Below are positions 9,131 through 19,367 of a stretch of 64,000 nucleotides of DNA, in pieces; within the stretch, counting starts at the first letter, position 1; each line of letters starts with the position of its first letter. The notes below the pieces were generated by a model. That model saw only the letters and a program-made list of their open reading frames with translations. It did no database searches and had not been told where the DNA came from. A program made the translations under genes and the position numbers. Where the stretch lies: assembly GCF_000019965.1 (NCBI RefSeq), contig NC_010571.1, positions 5,465,001 through 5,529,000 of the forward strand, read 5' to 3'. Source of the stretch: Opitutus terrae PB90-1 (lineage in GTDB: Bacteria; Verrucomicrobiota; Verrucomicrobiia; Opitutales; Opitutaceae).

Positions 9131-10120
9131 TCACCCCGCTCCTGCGGTCGCTTCGGCCCGGCGCTTCTTCCAATCCCAGTAACGCGCGATCAGGATGCTG
9201 ATTTCGTAAAGCAAATACAACGGCACGGCCATCGCGACCTGGGTGATCACCTCCGGCGTGGTCAGCAGTGCGCCGACGATCAGCGTCAGCACGATCACAT
9301 GCCGGCGGTAGTGGGCGAGCTGCTGGTGGGTGACCAGCCCGAGCTTCACCAAAATCAGAACCACGATCGGGAACTGGAAACCAATGCCCATGCCGACGAT
9401 GAATTTCATCACGAACCCGATGTAGCCGTCAGCGCGCCAGTCGTACGCCTCAAGTCCAAGCAGATGCGAGTATTCGATCGACGCCCGCAGCGCCAGCGGC
9501 AGCAGGACGAAATACGTCGCCGCCACGCCGCTGAAGAACAGCAGCACGCCCCAGCCGAGCCACTGGTAGAGCACCGACTTCTCGCGCACGCTCAGCGCCG
9601 GCAGGAAGAATTGCCCCATGAAATAAATCCAGAAGGGCGCGGACACGATGATCGCGCCGTAGATCGCCACGTGAAACGCGATGAAGAACGCGTCGGCCGG
9701 GCTCAGGTTGTGCAGCCGGACGCGGAGCGCGCCCAGGCTTTCCGGCGGCGTGGGCTCCGGCACCAGTGTGGCCACCTGGTGCTCGCCGATCTTCGCCGAG
9801 CCGACGTGATAAGTGACGTTCGGATTGTCGCTGCCCGGCAGGCCGGGGAACTCGTCGGGCTTCACTTCGTAGGGCCCGAGCTGCGTGCCCCCGATCTTGA
9901 ACGTGACGGTCGGCTTCGCCTTCTCGAACACGTTCATCCGTTGCAGCGGGTATTCGAGCAGGAGTACGAGCTTGTCGGCAATCAGCAGGCAAACGACCAA
10001 AGCAATCCCGATCGCGATTGCCGAGCGCACGAGCGCCGTGCGCAAATCGCGCAGGTGGTCCCAGAAAGATTTTTTCTCGCTGGTCTCTTCCTCGTCCAGC
10101 TGTTCGTCGACTGCACTCAT
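9131..10120 (-). CDS. tatC: Sec-independent (Tat) translocase subunit TatC
   Basis: TatC is the twin-arginine signal receptor of the inner-membrane Tat translocase. The cytoplasmic N-terminus KSFWDHLRDLRTALVRS matches the conserved HLxELRxR region. Six hydrophobic spans follow, with the typical FWIYFMGQFFLPAL and the later GMGIGFQFPIVVLIL. I take the ATG at 10120 (329 aa); a TTG at 10159 is less likely. E. coli TatC has 258 residues. Here the periplasmic loop between the first and second membrane spans is about 75 residues longer and reads as an extra folded insert (KPTVTFKIGGTQLGPYEVKP and beyond). tatA and tatB are not in the window. Confidence 0.93.
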   Translation of the reverse strand: MSAVDEQLDEEETSEKKSFWDHLRDLRTALVRSAIAIGIALVVCLLIADKLVLLLEYPLQRMNVFEKAKPTVTFKIGGTQLGPYEVKPDEFPGLPGSDNPNVTYHVGSAKIGEHQVATLVPEPTPPESLGALRVRLHNLSPADAFFIAFHVAIYGAIIVSAPFWIYFMGQFFLPALSVREKSVLYQWLGWGVLLFFSGVAATYFVLLPLALRASIEYSHLLGLEAYDWRADGYIGFVMKFIVGMGIGFQFPIVVLILVKLGLVTHQQLAHYRRHVIVLTLIVGALLTTPEVITQVAMAVPLYLLYEISILIARYWDWKKRRAEATAGAG

Positions 10121-10209
10121 GCGAGCGGCGAGACGAACGGGCGCGGGCTGCAATGGCAAGCCGGTTGGCGGCTAGGCGCATTCACGGAGCGCAAATCAGC
10201 TTTGGGCAC

Positions 10210-10301
10210 GTGGCACGGGCATCCTGCCCGTGGCGTGGCATGAGCGTCTCGCCCATGGTTGCGGCGCGAAGCGCCGTCCACGGGCAGGATGCCCGTGCCA
10301 C
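10210..10301. repeat. Palindromic repeat element with 23-bp inverted arms
   Basis: The arms 10210-10232 and 10279-10301 are exact reverse complements and begin GTGGCACGGGCATCC. Each arm is itself palindromic around CATCCTG. A further GGCGCGAAGCGCC stem lies between them. The element sits between tatC and fcl and ends eight bases before the fcl stop codon. It belongs to the GGCACGGGC..GCCCGTG family also seen near 50230, 58600 and 61224. Confidence 0.85.
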
Positions 10302-10308
10302 CTCCGTG

Positions 10309-11244
10309 CTACATCCGCAGCGTGCCGGCGGCTTTCTCTTCGAGGAACGAAGCATACGTCCGGGCCACGCCTTCGCGCAGATCGATGTGAGCCTGCCAAC
10401 CCAGCTTCGCCAGCCGCGAGCCATCCATCAGCTTGCGCGGCGTACCGTCGGGCTTGGATTTGTCCCAAACGATCTCGCCGGTGAAGCCCACCACCGCGGC
10501 GACGGTTTCGGTGAGCTCCTTGATGGTGACGTCTGTGCCGCTGCCGACGTTGATCCAATCCGGAGGGTTCTCGAGTCGAAGCAGGAACGCGCACGCGTCC
10601 GCCAGATCGTCGACGTGGAGGAATTCGCGACGTGGCGCACCGGTGCCCCACGCGATCACCTCGGGACGCCCGGCTTCCTTCGCCTCGTGAAACTTCCGAA
10701 TCAGCGCGGGCAGCACGTGCGAGTTTTGCAGGTGGTAGTTATCGCCTGGGCCGTAAAGGTTCGTCGGCATCGCCGAGTGGAACAGCACGCCATGCTGTTT
10801 GCGGTAATATTGGCAGAGCTTTAGGCCGGCGATCTTCGCGATCGCATAAGCTTCGTTGGTCGGCTCGAGCGCGCTCGTCAGCAGGCTGTCCTCCGGAATG
10901 GGCTGCGGCGCAAGTTTCGGGTAAATGCACGAGCTGCCCAGAAACAAGAGCCGGCTCACGCCGTGCCGATACGCGGAGTGCACCGCGTTGGCGGCCACCA
11001 TCAGGTTGTCGTAGATGAAGTCGGCGGGATAGGTGTTGTTGGCGTGAATGCCGCCCACCTTCGCCGCCGCGATGATCGCGACGTCGGGGCGCTCCGTGGC
11101 GTAGAACTGGTCCACCGCCGCCTGATCCGTGAGCTCAAGCTGCGCGCGGGTGCGATGGATCAACTCGATGCCGGGTTCGCGCGCAAACCGGCGCGTGAGC
11201 GCGGATCCGACCATGCCTTGATGTCCGGCGATATAAAGCTTCAT
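10309..11244 (-). CDS. fcl: GDP-L-fucose synthase
   Basis: This NADPH-dependent epimerase/reductase makes GDP-L-fucose from GDP-4-keto-6-deoxy-mannose for surface polysaccharides. I start at the ATG at 11244 ([16 protein letters not shown]), giving 311 residues, the usual family length. The Rossmann GHQGMVGSA motif is at the N-terminus. The SSCIYP motif and the catalytic YAIAK (Tyr-x3-Lys) are present, as is [10 protein letters not shown]. It follows gmd on the same strand with a 189-bp gap, so the two genes form the classical GDP-fucose pair and may share a transcript. Confidence 0.95.
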   Translation of the reverse strand: MKLYIAGHQGMVGSALTRRFAREPGIELIHRTRAQLELTDQAAVDQFYATERPDVAIIAAAKVGGIHANNTYPADFIYDNLMVAANAVHSAYRHGVSRLLFLGSSCIYPKLAPQPIPEDSLLTSALEPTNEAYAIAKIAGLKLCQYYRKQHGVLFHSAMPTNLYGPGDNYHLQNSHVLPALIRKFHEAKEAGRPEVIAWGTGAPRREFLHVDDLADACAFLLRLENPPDWINVGSGTDVTIKELTETVAAVVGFTGEIVWDKSKPDGTPRKLMDGSRLAKLGWQAHIDLREGVARTYASFLEEKAAGTLRM

Positions 11245-11433
11245 GCGGCAAGGCCCACGAAACACACGAACAACCCGGAAGGGGCAAACGCTTTCCCGCC
11301 CATCAGGCGCAGGATCGCGAATTCTCCCCACCGGCGCGGTGATCGCGGGGCATGCGACGCGGCGAACGCGCAGCGTAGGGGTGCCTCTTTCGTGTCCGTT
11401 GGCGTCATGCGCGGGCCGCGGATTGGATTCGAT

Positions 11434-12450
11434 TCACAATTTCGGCAGGTCGTTGATCTGTCGTTCGCGTTTCGCCAACTCGAGGTCGGACTCGACCATG
11501 ATCTTCACCAGGTCCTTGAACCGCACCTTGGGTTCCCAGCCGAGCTGTCGGCGCGCTTTGGCCGGGTCGCCGATCAGCAGATCGACTTCCGAGGGGCGCT
11601 CGTAGCGGTCGTCGTATTTCACGTAGCGTTGCCAGTCGAGGTCGAGCAAGCCGAACGCCGTTTCGCAGAACTGGCGCACCGAATGCGTCTCGTTGGTGGC
11701 GACCACGTAATCGTCGGGTCGGTCCTGCTGCAGCATCAGCCACATCATCTCGACGTATTCCTTCGCGTAGCCCCAATCGCGCTGCGCGTCGAGGTTGCCG
11801 AGGTAAAGCGCGTCCTGCAGCCCGAGTTTGATCCGCGTGGCGGCGCGGGTGATCTTGCGCGTGACGAAGGTCTCGCCGCGGCGCGGCGACTCGTGATTGA
11901 ACAGGATCCCGTTGCTCGCGTGCAGCGCGTAGCTTTCCCGATAGTTCACCGTCAGCCAATAGGCGTAGACTTTCGCGCAGCCGTAGGGCGAGCGCGGCCA
12001 GAACGGAGTGGTCTCGGTCTGCGGCACCTGCTGGACCTTGCCGAACATCTCCGACGACGACGCCTGATAGTAGCGGACCTTTTTCACCAGCCCCGCCTCG
12101 CGGATCGCCTCGAGAATCCGCTGCGCGCCGAGCCCGTCGACGTCGCCGGTGTATTCTGGAATGTCGAACGACACGCGCACGTGCGACTGCGCGCCGAGAT
12201 TGTAAATCTCGTCCGGCTGCAGTTCGTAGAGCAGCTTCACCATCTGCACCGAGTCGGCGAGATCGCCATAATGCAGGAACAGCTTTACCCCGTTCACATG
12301 CGGATCGCGGTAAAGATGGTCGATGCGGCTGGTGTTGAAGGTCGAGGCGCGGCGGATGATGCCGTGCACTTCGTACCCCTTGGCAAGGAGCAGCTCGGCC
12401 AGATAGGACCCGTCCTGGCCGGTGATGCCCGTGATCAGTGCTTTCTTCAT
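11434..12450 (-). CDS. gmd: GDP-mannose 4,6-dehydratase
   Basis: It converts GDP-D-mannose to GDP-4-keto-6-deoxy-D-mannose, the step before Fcl. The start at 12450 gives [20 protein letters not shown], which places the NAD(P)-binding [10 protein letters not shown] at the N-terminus; the product is 338 aa. The SSEMFG motif and the catalytic [12 protein letters not shown] (Tyr-x3-Lys) are visible, as is [16 protein letters not shown], typical of the family. A strong terminator-like hairpin on the same strand lies 56 bp upstream of the start codon. Confidence 0.96.
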   Translation of the reverse strand: MKKALITGITGQDGSYLAELLLAKGYEVHGIIRRASTFNTSRIDHLYRDPHVNGVKLFLHYGDLADSVQMVKLLYELQPDEIYNLGAQSHVRVSFDIPEYTGDVDGLGAQRILEAIREAGLVKKVRYYQASSSEMFGKVQQVPQTETTPFWPRSPYGCAKVYAYWLTVNYRESYALHASNGILFNHESPRRGETFVTRKITRAATRIKLGLQDALYLGNLDAQRDWGYAKEYVEMMWLMLQQDRPDDYVVATNETHSVRQFCETAFGLLDLDWQRYVKYDDRYERPSEVDLLIGDPAKARRQLGWEPKVRFKDLVKIMVESDLELAKRERQINDLPKL

Positions 12451-12505
12451 GAAAATGGGAGCGACCGTATGATTTGGCTCGGGCTCAGCAAGTTCCACGT
12501 CGGTC

Positions 12506-12564
12506 AAAAAAGCGCCGCCGGCGCGGCTGAACGCTCAGGGTTTCCCTGAACTCGCGCCGGCGGC
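12506..12564 (-). terminator. Intrinsic terminator / attenuator-like hairpin ahead of gmd
   Basis: A perfect 12-bp stem (12553-12564 pairs with 12514-12525, GCCGCCGGCGCG) encloses a 28-nt loop that contains a nested CAGGG..CCCTG stem. On the minus strand it is followed by GC and six T residues (12511-12506). No minus-strand gene ends upstream of it, so it would interrupt transcripts reading toward gmd. Confidence 0.75.
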
Positions 12565-12674
12565 TTGTGAAGCTCGAAATGCACGTCACCACGCCGCGGC
12601 GACATCGCCGTGGCCCGCAGGGGCACACGCCACGAGTCCGGAATCGCGTAACCCGGTCGCAGGGGCTTCTCGGG

Positions 12675-12730
12675 TTGTAGGGCCGGCGTTCACCGCCGGC
12701 CGCGGCTGCCGGCGAGCGGCAGCCCTACAA
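12675..12730. repeat. Palindromic element with TTGTAGGGC terminal inverted repeats
   Basis: The 56-bp element has 9-bp terminal inverted repeats, TTGTAGGGC and GCCCTACAA. They enclose two smaller stems, GCCGGCG..CGCCGGC and CTGCCG..CGGCAG. The same termini bound the element at 50178-50289. The surrounding 12451-12819 region holds no gene besides this element and the hairpin. Confidence 0.85.
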
Positions 12731-12819
12731 GCGGGCGAATTCAGGATGACGCGAAAAGCCGACCGTGGAACGCGGGCTTGTGCGGTTGCTTCGCCGCCGG
12801 ATTCGGCTGCATTCGCTGC

Positions 12820-14178
12820 ATGCCGTTCGCCTCCTTCAATCCGGCCACCGGGCAGCGGATCGCCCGGCGCCCGTCGCACTCGCGCGCCCAAGCGTTCGCC
12901 ATCGTCGCGCGGGCTGAACGCGCCGCCCAGCCATGGCGCAGCACCGCGCTCGCCGAGCGAGCGCGAACCTTGCGGGCCGTCGGCCGCGAACTGCGCCGTC
13001 GGCGCGACGACTTGGCCGCGCTGCTCACCGCGGAGGTGGGCAAGCCGATCAGACAGTCCCGCGCGGAAATCGAGAAATGTGCCGCGGGTTGCGAGTACTT
13101 CGCCGCGCACGCCGCGCGCGCTTTGCGACCGCAGCACCCCATCGGCGCGCCGCGGCACGCCCGGGTGGTGTTCGAGCCGCTCGGCATCGTGCTGGGAATC
13201 ATGCCGTGGAACTTTCCCTTCTGGCAGACGTTTCGGGCCGCCGCGCCCGCGTTGATGGCCGGCAACGTGCTGTTGTTCAAACCAGCGCCTAGCACAGCCG
13301 GCTGCGCGCTGGCGATCGAGGCGGTGTTCGACGCCGTCGCACCGAAGGGATTGCTTCGAACGTTACTGGTCGAGACCGATGCCGTCGCTACGCTCATCGC
13401 GGACGCTCGCGTGCGTGGGGTGACGCTGACGGGCAGCACGCGCGCGGGGCGTGCCGTGGCTGCACTCGCCGGCGGGGCGATGAAGCCGGGGGTATTCGAG
13501 CTGGGCGGAAGCGATGCCTACCTCGTGCTGGACGATGCTGATCTTGATCACGCCGCCGCCGTCTGCGCGCAAGCGCGGCTGGTGAACTCTGGCCAAAGCT
13601 GCATTGCCGCCAAGCGGTTCATCGTGCTCGCCGCTGTGCGCGGCGAATTCGAACGACGGTTCGTGGCCCACATGACTGCGGCGAAAGTGGGCGATCCCAC
13701 CGATCCGGCGACCGACGTGGGCCCGCTCGCGCGCGCCGATCTCTGCGATCAGCTGCACCGGCAGGTCAAACGCAGCGTGCAACGCGGCGCCCGGGTTTTG
13801 CTCGGCGGCGCTCCAGCGCCAGGCGCCGGGTTCTACTACGAACCCACGGTCTTGTCCCGCGTGCGTCCCGGCATGCCCGCGTTTGACGAGGAGTTGTTCG
13901 GTCCGGTCGCCGCAGTCATCTCTGCGCGCGATGAAACGGAAGCGATCGCGCTCGCCAACCGCTCGATCTACGGACTCGGCGCCGCGGTGTTCACGCGGGA
14001 TCGGCGTCGCGCCCGGCGAATCGCAGAGCAGCTCGAGGCCGGGTTTATCGTGACGAACGATTTCGTGCGCTCCGACCCCACCCTGCCCTTCGGCGGCGTG
14101 AAACAAAGCGGCTACGGTCGCGAGCTGGGCGACTGGGGCGTCACGTCGTTCGTAAACGTGAAGACAGTCATCGGCTGA
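12820..14178 (+). CDS. NAD(P)-dependent aldehyde dehydrogenase, succinate-semialdehyde type
   Basis: It oxidises an aldehyde to a carboxylate. The start at 12820 (MPFASFNPATGQRIA) gives 452 residues, which suits the short GabD1/Sad-type succinate-semialdehyde dehydrogenase group. Motifs in order are MPWNFPFWQTFRAAAPAL (cofactor site), LTGSTRAGR, the general base Glu in FELGGSDAYLVL, the catalytic Cys in NSGQSCIAAKR and the C-terminal LPFGGVKQSGYGRELG. The substrate is inferred from overall resemblance. The gene converges with the YcaO gene, 100 bp away. Confidence 0.9.
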   Translation: MPFASFNPATGQRIARRPSHSRAQAFAIVARAERAAQPWRSTALAERARTLRAVGRELRRRRDDLAALLTAEVGKPIRQSRAEIEKCAAGCEYFAAHAARALRPQHPIGAPRHARVVFEPLGIVLGIMPWNFPFWQTFRAAAPALMAGNVLLFKPAPSTAGCALAIEAVFDAVAPKGLLRTLLVETDAVATLIADARVRGVTLTGSTRAGRAVAALAGGAMKPGVFELGGSDAYLVLDDADLDHAAAVCAQARLVNSGQSCIAAKRFIVLAAVRGEFERRFVAHMTAAKVGDPTDPATDVGPLARADLCDQLHRQVKRSVQRGARVLLGGAPAPGAGFYYEPTVLSRVRPGMPAFDEELFGPVAAVISARDETEAIALANRSIYGLGAAVFTRDRRRARRIAEQLEAGFIVTNDFVRSDPTLPFGGVKQSGYGRELGDWGVTSFVNVKTVIG

Positions 14179-14278
14179 CTCCCTTGGTCATCCGGGCCGT
14201 AGCGACCGCCGGAAACACGGATCCCGGCGGCCACTCGAGCCAGGGTGGCACGCCGGGATCAACTACCCTCCTCTACTA

Positions 14279-15172
14279 CTACCAGAAAAAGTAACGCTCG
14301 GTGTCGGCGAGGAAGTCGCGGCTCGGCGGATCGATCAGCACCCGCCACACCGCCGCGTAGTCCGACCAGGGCCCGCGTAATTCCGTGTCATAGGCCACGC
14401 GCGCCACGAATCGACGGCCGGTCGTCTTCCGCTGCAGCCGGGCCTGGAACAACGCATGCCCCTCGGCCGACGAGAAGAACAGGGCGCGTCGCTCGAAGAG
14501 GTCGGATGGAGCCGCCTCGGCGGTGACGCCGCGCGAGAGCCGGTGCAGTCCGAGCACATACTCGTGTCGCGCGAGTTCCATGACCGCGCGCTCACACGCA
14601 CCGAAAAAGTCCGTCGCGGCGCCGTGCCCGTAGGCAAAGGTGTCCGGCCGCACCTCGCGGAACGCGAGCACGGTCACGCCGTAGCCGATCGGGCTCGGCA
14701 GCACCAACGCGCTGATACCCGGCCATTCCGTCGGACGCACCTCGCCATCGAGCAATCCCTCCCACCACGCCAGCACGCTTGCGCGCTCGACCGCCTCCAG
14801 CATGGCGCGTTTCCGGGCTTGCGACGGAAACATGCCGGGAAACGCCGCCATGCCGTTGGAGGATTCATCGAGATCGAAGCCATACAGCTCGCGGTCGTCG
14901 GCCCGCACCTTCACATGGAAGGCCCAGCGCTCCATCGCTTCCGAAATCGCCATGTAGCGGGCGACCATCGGCACGTCAGCCGCCCCGGTGCCATCGGCAT
15001 CGCTGTAGAGCGCGAATTTCCGTCGTTCCGGGATGACGCCGTCGGCCAGCCAAGCGTTGGCCTGATACATCCGGCGACCATAGACGGGAAATTCGCGCAC
15101 CGCGATCCGGGCGATGGGACCACCATCGGACTTCAGGACGTTCCGGTAGCGAAAAGCGGCAAGACTAAGCAT
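14279..15172 (-). CDS. Stand-alone YcaO-domain protein
   Basis: This 297-residue protein carries YcaO ATP-binding signatures. They are SEAMER (Glu78, Glu81, Arg82), SSNGMAA (residues 104-110, the SNGxAAG motif), LEAVER (Glu126, Glu129, Arg130) followed by a WW pair, and YGHGAATDFFGACERAVMEL. YcaO enzymes use ATP to activate peptide amide backbones, making azolines, thioamides or amidines in ribosomal peptides, or modify RNA or proteins. There is no fused ocin-ThiF or E1-like partner and none nearby, and the protein is shorter than most YcaO proteins. It starts 10 bp after the stop of the small exported-peptide gene, so translation is probably coupled. That peptide is the natural candidate substrate, which is an inference. 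Confidence 0.85.
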   Translation of the reverse strand: MLSLAAFRYRNVLKSDGGPIARIAVREFPVYGRRMYQANAWLADGVIPERRKFALYSDADGTGAADVPMVARYMAISEAMERWAFHVKVRADDRELYGFDLDESSNGMAAFPGMFPSQARKRAMLEAVERASVLAWWEGLLDGEVRPTEWPGISALVLPSPIGYGVTVLAFREVRPDTFAYGHGAATDFFGACERAVMELARHEYVLGLHRLSRGVTAEAAPSDLFERRALFFSSAEGHALFQARLQRKTTGRRFVARVAYDTELRGPWSDYAAVWRVLIDPPSRDFLADTERYFFW

Positions 15173-15182
15173 GGAAAGAGAA

Positions 15183-15401
15183 TCAACGAACCGTGCTTGA
15201 GGATACCGTCAGCGGACGGACGTTCAACACGCAGGGCACTGCGCACCCAACCCCAGGGCCGGCGCGGTGCATCTCCAGCGATTCGCTGGTAATGGTGAGT
15301 TGATGACTAAGCGGATCAAGGCGTTCCGCCGCCCGGGAGAGTCCTGCCGCGAGCAGGAAGCTGGAGATCAGACCCACGAAGACGCGTTTGTATGTGTTCA
15401 T
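15183..15401 (-). CDS. Small exported peptide next to YcaO, candidate substrate
   Basis: This 72-residue gene starts at the ATG at 15401. The N-terminus MNTYKRVFVGLISSFLLAAG is a good Sec signal peptide, with probable cleavage after LSRA. The mature part ends in GPGVGCAVPCVLNVRPLT followed by VSSSTVR, with Cys53 and Cys57 and a cluster of Ser and Thr, residues that YcaO cyclodehydratases act on. The stop codon is 10 bp from the YcaO start. I recognise no known family. It could equally be a short secreted protein unrelated to YcaO. It is divergent from the hybrid kinase gene with 84 bp between them. Confidence 0.6.
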   Translation of the reverse strand: MNTYKRVFVGLISSFLLAAGLSRAAERLDPLSHQLTITSESLEMHRAGPGVGCAVPCVLNVRPLTVSSSTVR

Positions 15402-15485
15402 CGCGGACAAGGTGGGGTCCGCATTCAGCACGCGCCATGAGGGAAACTGCCTGTTTTTGCGGCAAGCGCTACGTATTTTTCTGTA

Positions 15486-18400
15486 GTGACCCGGTCGCAG
15501 TCTCCCGCCCATCATCCTCCGACCGTGCGTCCCGCCCCGAAACCCGTGCTGCTGCTCCACTGCGCGCTGCTGTATGCAGCTGCCCTGATCGGCGTCACGA
15601 TCACGAGCAGCGCGGCAGAGGAGGGCCGGCCCATTCTTCGCTCATTCGGCACGCGGGAGGTAGGCAGCGGCTACACCCTGCATTGGAGCGCCACCGAAGA
15701 CGAACGCGGCGTCATGTATTTTGGCTCCGACGTGGTGAGCACGTTCGATGGGGAACGATGGAAACACTACCCGGTTCCCGGCGGCACCGTGGTGCGATCG
15801 CTTGCGGTCGGCAGCGATGGCCGCGTGTGGGTCGCCGCATTGAACCAAATCGGTTATTTCGAGCGGCTGCCCAACGGGGATCTCGGCGCGTACCGGTCAT
15901 TGTTGGCCCAGCTCCCGACCGCGAATCGGGAACTCGGCGACGTCTGGCACGTATTCGCCCATCCGGCCGGAGCGGTGTTCGTCACGTCCAATACCGTGCT
16001 GATCTGGGATGGCACTTCCTTCCACGTCAGCACCATGCCGGGTGAACGGCGGCTTCCTGCTTTTCAAGTAGGCCGTCGGATCTTCGTTTCGCATCGTTCC
16101 TCTGGAATCTGGGAGGTGGAAGGGCAGGCGCTCCGGCGAGGCGTTTCGCCGGAGGAATTGGGGAATACCACGGCACTCTGGCTCGAGCCCCGCAACAACG
16201 GCTGGTTCGTCGTGAGCCCCGCTGGACTGTTTGAACTTCACGCGGGAGTTCGGACCGAGGTGTCGGAGGAGCTTTCTGCTTTTGTGCGCCAAAACATCGT
16301 CACCAGCGTGTGCCGGCTTTCCACGGGAGAACTCTGCATCGCGACGTTAGGTGGCGTCGGCGTGCTAAGTGCGAATGATCAAACGACCTCGATTCTCACG
16401 TCAAAAGAAGGACTGCCGTCTTCGGCGGTACTTTCGCTTTTTGGCGCTCGGGACGGAGCTTTGTGGATTACATCCAGTCTGGGCATCACGCGTGCCACCA
16501 TTGGCAGCGGCACGAGTATTTTCGATGAGGAGAACGGCCTGACCTCGCGGCCCTGCAACGGAATCGTGCAAACCGGTTCGCGCCTGTTTGTTTCGACGGA
16601 CAACGGCGTGTTCAGCCTGCCATTGGGACTTGGGGCTGAAAACGCGTTTCAGTTGGAACCGGAAATGGCGGCACGCTTCGTCGATCTCGCCCCCGCCGAG
16701 CATGGGTTCTATGCCGCAGGATACCGCGGTGTCTATTGGATGGGAGACGGCGGACTCGTCGAATCCTTCCGCACCAAGGTCGAGCCGATCCTGCTCCAGC
16801 GATCACAACGGCTCAACGAATTCCTGCTCGCCGACAACCTCGATCTTTACCGCCTGACCGAGGAAACGCCAGGTCGCCTCCGAGCGCAAGCGGTCGGACG
16901 ACTGCCGGATTTGCCGGTCGCGATCGTGGACGACGACGACCGAAAGTTCTGGGTGGGGACCGGCTCCCGTGGCGTGTTCGTGGTGGACGCGCAGGCTGAA
17001 ACCACGCGGCTGTCACCGGTCGGCGGTGGTGACTCGACCAATCCCGGGCCGGTGCTGGTGGCACGGATCGGATCGGCTATCGCGGTCTGCGGCGACGGCG
17101 CGACTCGGCTTTATCCGCGCGGAAAATCCGTCCCTGTCCGCGTGGCCGCGATGCCGACGACGGCCGCGTTCGCCATGTCCAACGAGGGACCGCCCGGCCA
17201 GATCTGGATCGCTTTCGCCAGCCCGTTTCCCGACGGCACCACCTCGCCTCTCCTCGGCCGGCTGACCCTCGCCGGCGAAACCGCCCGCTGGCAACCCTTC
17301 AGCATTCCGGGGCTGGAGCGCGTGGGTACGATCAATCGGCTCTTCGTCGACCAGCGGGGCATTCTCTGGGTCGGCGGCACGGACGCGCTGCTGCGGATCG
17401 ATCCGGCCCAGCTGAAACCCACCGCCCCGCCGCGGATCCCGCTGCTGCGCGGCAGCGTGCCGGAGTTCGCCGAGGTGCCGCCGGACCAGAATACGCTCAC
17501 CGTGCAATTCAGCGCCGTCGAATACGGCCGGCGCGAAACACTGCGGTTTCAAACCCGGCTCTCCGGCAACGCAGACTGGTCGGCGCCGACGGATAACAGC
17601 CATCTGACGCTCGCCGGGCTGCGCGACGGCACCTACGAGTTTGCCGTTCGCGTCATCAACGACGCCGGCATGACCAGCCCCGCCGCCACCTGGCATTTCA
17701 CCGTGCTGCCCCCGTGGTACCGGACGCGGCTGGCGTTCGCACTCTGGACCGTTCTGGCCATTGCGGGGTTCACCGGCGGGATCCACTGGCGCTCGGCGTA
17801 TCTCCGCCACCAAAACCTCCGGCTCGAGGCGTTGGTGCGGAAAAAAACCGAGCAGCTCGAGCAGGCCAACAACGCCAAATCGGAATTTCTCGCGAACATG
17901 AGCCACGAGATCCGCAACCCGATCTCTGGCATCGTGGGGCTGTCGCTGGCCATCGAGGAGACGCCGCTGAGCGAGCGCCAGCGGCAGATCGCCGACTCGA
18001 TCCGCAGTTGCGCCTCGCTGCTTGCCACGCTCGTCGACGACGTGCTCGATTTTTCCAAGATCGAGGCCGGCAAGATCGAGTTGCGGCTCGCGCCGTTCGA
18101 GCTGCGCGCCGCGTTGGAACAGTGCGCTGCGATGGTGGCCGAGGAGGCCCGCGCCACCCACACGCCGATCGAGATTTCCTTGCCGCCGGAGCTTCCCGCC
18201 AGCCTGATCGGCGACTCCGCCCGCGTGCAGCAGATCGTGCTGAATTTTCTCACCAACGCGGTGAAGTTCGGCCCCGGCAAACCCATTCAGATCGGCGCCA
18301 CCGCGGTGCCAGGCGGACGCATCCGGCTGTTCGTCCGCGATCACGGGCCCGGCATGAGCGCGGCCGAGACAACCACGCTGTTCACCAAATTCACCCGACT

Positions 18401-19367
18401 CGATCGCGCGCGCTCCCAAAACATCCGCGGCTCCGGTCTCGGCCTCGCCGTGTGCCGACTGTTGGCCACGAAAATGGGCGGCAACGTCGGCGTCGAATCG
18501 CAGCTCGGCCAGGGTTCCTGCTTCTGGGCCGAGCTCCCTTTGCCGTCGTCCGCGCCGCCGCCCGAGTCGGTCGGCGTGGCCGCGCCGACCGCGTCGCCTT
18601 TGCACGCGTTAATCGTGGAGGACATCGACTACAACGCCGCCGCGATGCAGGCCGTGCTGCGCAAGATCGGCATCACCTCCGACGTTGCCTCCGACGGACT
18701 CTCCGCGCTGCGCAAACTCCAAAGCGATCGCTACGATGTCGCGTTCATGGACTGGAACCTGCCCGGCATGATCGGCACGGAAGTCGTCGCGCGCTACCGC
18801 GCCGTCGAGCCGCCCGACCGGCACACGATCATCATCGCGACCACGGCGTATTCCGGGACGTTCAACCAGGAGGCGTGCCTCAAGGCCGGCATGGACGCGT
18901 TCGTGTCGAAGCCGTTCACTCCCGAAAAAATCGCGGCGGCGCTGCACGATCTGCGCGGGCCACTCCGCGCCGCGGCTTCGGTCGAGGTGAGCCGCCGGCT
19001 CGACGCGCCGGCCCCGCCGCCGGAAATCGACCTCCAGCTGCTCAAGTTGCTCGGCGAGGACAGCGAAGGCGGCGTGCCCGCGCAGATCGACCGCTATCTC
19101 GCTGCCTTTACGGCCGAGCGGGATGCCACCGACGCCGCTGTTCGCCGCGGCGACGCGAAGGAAATCCATCGCGCCGCGCACCGGATGATCTCGCACGCGA
19201 CAATGGTGAAATATGAACCGCTCGCGCAGCTCGCCTCCCAACTGCAGGCCTACGCCGCCACGGCGGAGCCCGACCGGTTAACCCGCCTGCTGGCCGAGTT
19301 CGACGCCGAGTTTGCGCGTTTCAGGAGTAAACTGGATTCGATCCGTGCTTCGCTGGCACCTGCGTGA
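15486..19367 (+). CDS. Hybrid two-component sensor kinase: propeller, Y_Y_Y, HK, REC, HPt
   Basis: The product has up to 1293 residues (GTG at 15486; a GTG at 15525 is an alternative closer to the signal sequence). Order: signal sequence (about 18-43), a periplasmic two-component-regulator propeller (45-650), a Y_Y_Y domain (about 660-740), one membrane span ([18 protein letters not shown]), HisKA with the phospho-acceptor in [15 protein letters not shown] (about residue 806), HATPase with [18 protein letters not shown] and GSGLGLA boxes, a receiver domain with Asp in [10 protein letters not shown], and a C-terminal HPt with [12 protein letters not shown]. This layout senses periplasmic carbohydrates in Bacteroidota systems; the ligand here is unknown. 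Its 3' end overlaps the NarL-type regulator by 47 bp tail to tail. Confidence 0.92.
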   Translation: MTRSQSPAHHPPTVRPAPKPVLLLHCALLYAAALIGVTITSSAAEEGRPILRSFGTREVGSGYTLHWSATEDERGVMYFGSDVVSTFDGERWKHYPVPGGTVVRSLAVGSDGRVWVAALNQIGYFERLPNGDLGAYRSLLAQLPTANRELGDVWHVFAHPAGAVFVTSNTVLIWDGTSFHVSTMPGERRLPAFQVGRRIFVSHRSSGIWEVEGQALRRGVSPEELGNTTALWLEPRNNGWFVVSPAGLFELHAGVRTEVSEELSAFVRQNIVTSVCRLSTGELCIATLGGVGVLSANDQTTSILTSKEGLPSSAVLSLFGARDGALWITSSLGITRATIGSGTSIFDEENGLTSRPCNGIVQTGSRLFVSTDNGVFSLPLGLGAENAFQLEPEMAARFVDLAPAEHGFYAAGYRGVYWMGDGGLVESFRTKVEPILLQRSQRLNEFLLADNLDLYRLTEETPGRLRAQAVGRLPDLPVAIVDDDDRKFWVGTGSRGVFVVDAQAETTRLSPVGGGDSTNPGPVLVARIGSAIAVCGDGATRLYPRGKSVPVRVAAMPTTAAFAMSNEGPPGQIWIAFASPFPDGTTSPLLGRLTLAGETARWQPFSIPGLERVGTINRLFVDQRGILWVGGTDALLRIDPAQLKPTAPPRIPLLRGSVPEFAEVPPDQNTLTVQFSAVEYGRRETLRFQTRLSGNADWSAPTDNSHLTLAGLRDGTYEFAVRVINDAGMTSPAATWHFTVLPPWYRTRLAFALWTVLAIAGFTGGIHWRSAYLRHQNLRLEALVRKKTEQLEQANNAKSEFLANMSHEIRNPISGIVGLSLAIEETPLSERQRQIADSIRSCASLLATLVDDVLDFSKIEAGKIELRLAPFELRAALEQCAAMVAEEARATHTPIEISLPPELPASLIGDSARVQQIVLNFLTNAVKFGPGKPIQIGATAVPGGRIRLFVRDHGPGMSAAETTTLFTKFTRLDRARSQNIRGSGLGLAVCRLLATKMGGNVGVESQLGQGSCFWAELPLPSSAPPPESVGVAAPTASPLHALIVEDIDYNAAAMQAVLRKIGITSDVASDGLSALRKLQSDRYDVAFMDWNLPGMIGTEVVARYRAVEPPDRHTIIIATTAYSGTFNQEACLKAGMDAFVSKPFTPEKIAAALHDLRGPLRAAASVEVSRRLDAPAPPPEIDLQLLKLLGEDSEGGVPAQIDRYLAAFTAERDATDAAVRRGDAKEIHRAAHRMISHATMVKYEPLAQLASQLQAYAATAEPDRLTRLLAEFDAEFARFRSKLDSIRASLAPA

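Noticed and set aside
12586-13439. Minus-strand frames upstream of the gmd terminator that could be its gene
   Set aside because: They are shadows of the aldehyde dehydrogenase with no motifs. The terminator remains without an assigned gene.
14279-15172. Thiopeptide or azole cluster with a full enzyme set
   Set aside because: Only YcaO and a small gene are present. No dehydrogenase, ocin-ThiF, protease or dedicated transporter is seen nearby, so a classical cluster is not supported.
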